Positions 6,202-7,590 of a stretch of DNA of 7,590 bases are shown here, one piece after another. Below the pieces are notes generated by a model. The model saw nothing but the letters and a program-made list of their open reading frames with translations. It was not told where the DNA came from and did no database searches. Numbering within the stretch: position 1 is the first letter of the stretch; each line of letters opens with the position of its first letter. Origin of the DNA: Ignavibacteriota bacterium (GTDB lineage: Bacteria; Bacteroidota; Ignavibacteria; Palsa-1295); contig JANYLL010000060.1 in NCBI GenBank assembly GCA_025357895.1, positions 1-7,590 of the forward strand. Direction: 5' to 3'. The position numbers were made by a program, and so were the translations under genes.

Positions 6202-7590
6202 TTAAGAAGCATATTCTTTATACTTCTCCATTTCTTTGTCGATATTCTTATTCCACTCTTTTTGTTTGTCCGCATCAGTACCGTGATCGGTTTCCTTATC
6301 ATACTTCTCCTGTTCTTTATTCATTTCATCAGCCGTTTCTTGTGCCAGCTTATCTATTTTCTCTTGTGTCTGATCTTTCCTTGGAAGGTCGTTAATCTTT
6401 TTGCGAAGTTTCCTTGCAAAGAGTTCTGTAATATCAAAATGCCGTTGTTCATGATTGATAAGCGCTCCGTCTTTTTTTCCGTCAGGAGTCATCCATGATT
6501 CGTTTGTATCAAAGAACGCAACGACGACCCATGTTTTTTTTGTAGAATCGTAATACACTTTGAAATATACTCCCGATTCCGCGCTGAGCTCCGAGCCCGT
6601 CGGAGGCGTGCCTTTGAAATCATCGCCTCCCAATTTTCTCTTCGGGTCCCAAGGAAGTTCGTTTGCTAAAAGATTGGGCGTCGCAAATGACATTCCTGTT
6701 TTGAAAGTAAAAGTCCGGACTTCCGACCAGCCGTTATTATTGCCAACAGTATTTCCGTTTGCATCCGTCGCCTGAACAGCCCATCCAAAATGATTCAGAG
6801 AAGAATGCACGCCTGCCTCACCGAGCTTAAAATATTCATCTGAAAGATATGTGATGGTATAAAACGGAACTGCAAGATTCTTTTCGATTATTGGCATAGC
6901 ATTGTTCAAAGCCGTTGTAGGATTCTGTCCGGAAAGTATCGGAACAATACGAAGTTTGTATCGAACAGTGCCTACAGGCATCGGCATAGGCGGAAGCCAG
7001 TTAAAGACTACATGAGAGTCATCCTTATCTACCAAGAGTCCAAGAAGATTTCTTTTGGTATGACTTACTTTACCCGCAATAATGACATTCAACCTAAGCG
7101 CCCCACTTGCGGAATCAGGGTGAGAAGTGAATTGTACTCCGTTTGCTGGATTGATCAGTGTTACGGCATTAATCTGCTCGATCATAAATGGTTGGCACGG
7201 TGCAGAAATAAGCGGAAAGCCTGTTTCTGCATTTATAAACCAGATACAGATCTGATAATTGCCTTCGGGTAATCTTCCGGCGCGCTGCGCACCTTGATCT
7301 ATTCCGCCTGAAAAGCTGACAGCTTGAAGCGGAATAATATCTGCTGCGACAAAGCTATTCATGCCCTGATGCAACGAGAGTACCGGCATTTTTTCAGCCT
7401 TTGTTCTGGCAACGACTTGGCCGTTCAACGAAACTTGCGCCATTAGTTTTACGGGCTGGCTCATCGGCTGAGTGAGTGCAATGTTAAGACGAATGCACTC
7501 CCTCTGCAATTGCCAATCCGATAGGAATGGTGAAGGATTCGGCGTCATAATGACGACCGGAGTAATAGTATTGTTCGTCCCCATCTGCGC
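6202..7590 (-). CDS. Secreted protein with FN3/Ig-like regions and C-terminal DUF922 putative metallopeptidase (5' end outside window)
   Basis: The frame is open to the right edge. An ATG at 7584 gives 460 residues, but the codons before it read A-Q, like the end of a signal peptide, so the true start is probably beyond 7590. Numbered from that ATG, residues about 1-140 form a beta-rich region with R-L-P-E-G-N-Y-Q-I-C-I-W, a pattern seen in secreted Bacteroidota proteins. Residues about 142-300 look like an FN3-type domain: L-I-N-P-A-N-G, then F-N-W-L-P-P, then W-A-V-Q-A-T-D and G-W-S-E-V-R-T-F. Residues about 308-445 match DUF922, a predicted secreted zinc peptidase: L-P-W-D through D-D-F-K-G (321-325), HEQRHFD with His378, Glu379 and His382, F-A-R-K-L-R, and Y-D-K-E-T-D-H-G (428-435). 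The C-terminus is a charged helix. No T9SS tail is seen. It runs toward the signalling operon and shares a terminator with it. Substrate unknown. Confidence 0.82.
   Translation of the reverse strand, partial: AQMGTNNTITPVVIMTPNPSPFLSDWQLQRECIRLNIALTQPMSQPVKLMAQVSLNGQVVARTKAEKMPVLSLHQGMNSFVAADIIPLQAVSFSGGIDQGAQRAGRLPEGNYQICIWFINAETGFPLISAPCQPFMIEQINAVTLINPANGVQFTSHPDSASGALRLNVIIAGKVSHTKRNLLGLLVDKDDSHVVFNWLPPMPMPVGTVRYKLRIVPILSGQNPTTALNNAMPIIEKNLAVPFYTITYLSDEYFKLGEAGVHSSLNHFGWAVQATDANGNTVGNNNGWSEVRTFTFKTGMSFATPNLLANELPWDPKRKLGGDDFKGTPPTGSELSAESGVYFKVYYDSTKKTWVVVAFFDTNESWMTPDGKKDGALINHEQRHFDITELFARKLRKKINDLPRKDQTQEKIDKLAQETADEMNKEQEKYDKETDHGTDADKQKEWNKNIDKEMEKYKEYAS

Noticed and set aside
6184..6498. 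Plus-strand frame rich in Phe, Ile and Leu that resembles a membrane protein
   Set aside because: It is the reverse of the Lys/Glu-rich C-terminus of the DUF922 protein, which naturally reads as hydrophobic codons, and it starts inside the terminator hairpin.

Overview
The window looks like chromosomal DNA from a bacterium of the Bacteroidota/Chlorobiota side of the FCB group, plausibly an Ignavibacteria- or Kapabacteria-like lineage. The evidence is a type IX secretion (T9SS) sorting domain on a secreted M64 peptidase, a signal peptide ending in A-Q, a secreted DUF922 protein, and an RsbU-like phosphatase / STAS / RsbW-like kinase cassette of the type common in that group. Base composition is moderately AT-rich by eye. 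The lineage is inferred from gene content; there is no rRNA or other taxonomic marker here.

Layout. Positions 1-950 (+) hold the 3' part of hflX, a ribosome-associated GTPase whose start lies off the left edge. After a short spacer with a small hairpin and a 13-codon mini-ORF comes a two-gene unit: a small lipoprotein (1045-1518) and, four bases later, an M64-family metallopeptidase with a T9SS sorting tail (1523-2929). A 149-bp AT-rich spacer separates this from a three-gene signalling operon: a polytopic membrane GAF-PP2C phosphatase (3079-5334), a STAS anti-anti-sigma protein (5359-5733) and a short HATPase_c kinase (5737-6159). A perfect GC-rich hairpin flanked by A and T tracts (6169-6199) separates this operon from a convergent gene on the minus strand (6202-7590, start off the right edge). 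That gene encodes a secreted protein with Ig/FN3-like regions joined to a C-terminal DUF922 putative metallopeptidase.

How the genes work together. The three signalling genes form a complete partner-switching cassette by family logic. The membrane phosphatase would dephosphorylate the STAS protein at Ser66, the kinase would rephosphorylate it, and the kinase would hold or release an unknown target. No sigma factor is in the window. The kinase has a degenerate ATP-binding G1 box, so the output may not be a classical sigma factor. The lipoprotein and the M64 peptidase appear co-transcribed and may act together at the cell surface. The flanking secreted proteins suggest an envelope or extracellular proteolysis theme, but nothing in the sequence links them directly to the signalling operon.

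No mobile element, CRISPR array, tRNA or rRNA was seen, and no stretch longer than 300 bp lacks a gene.
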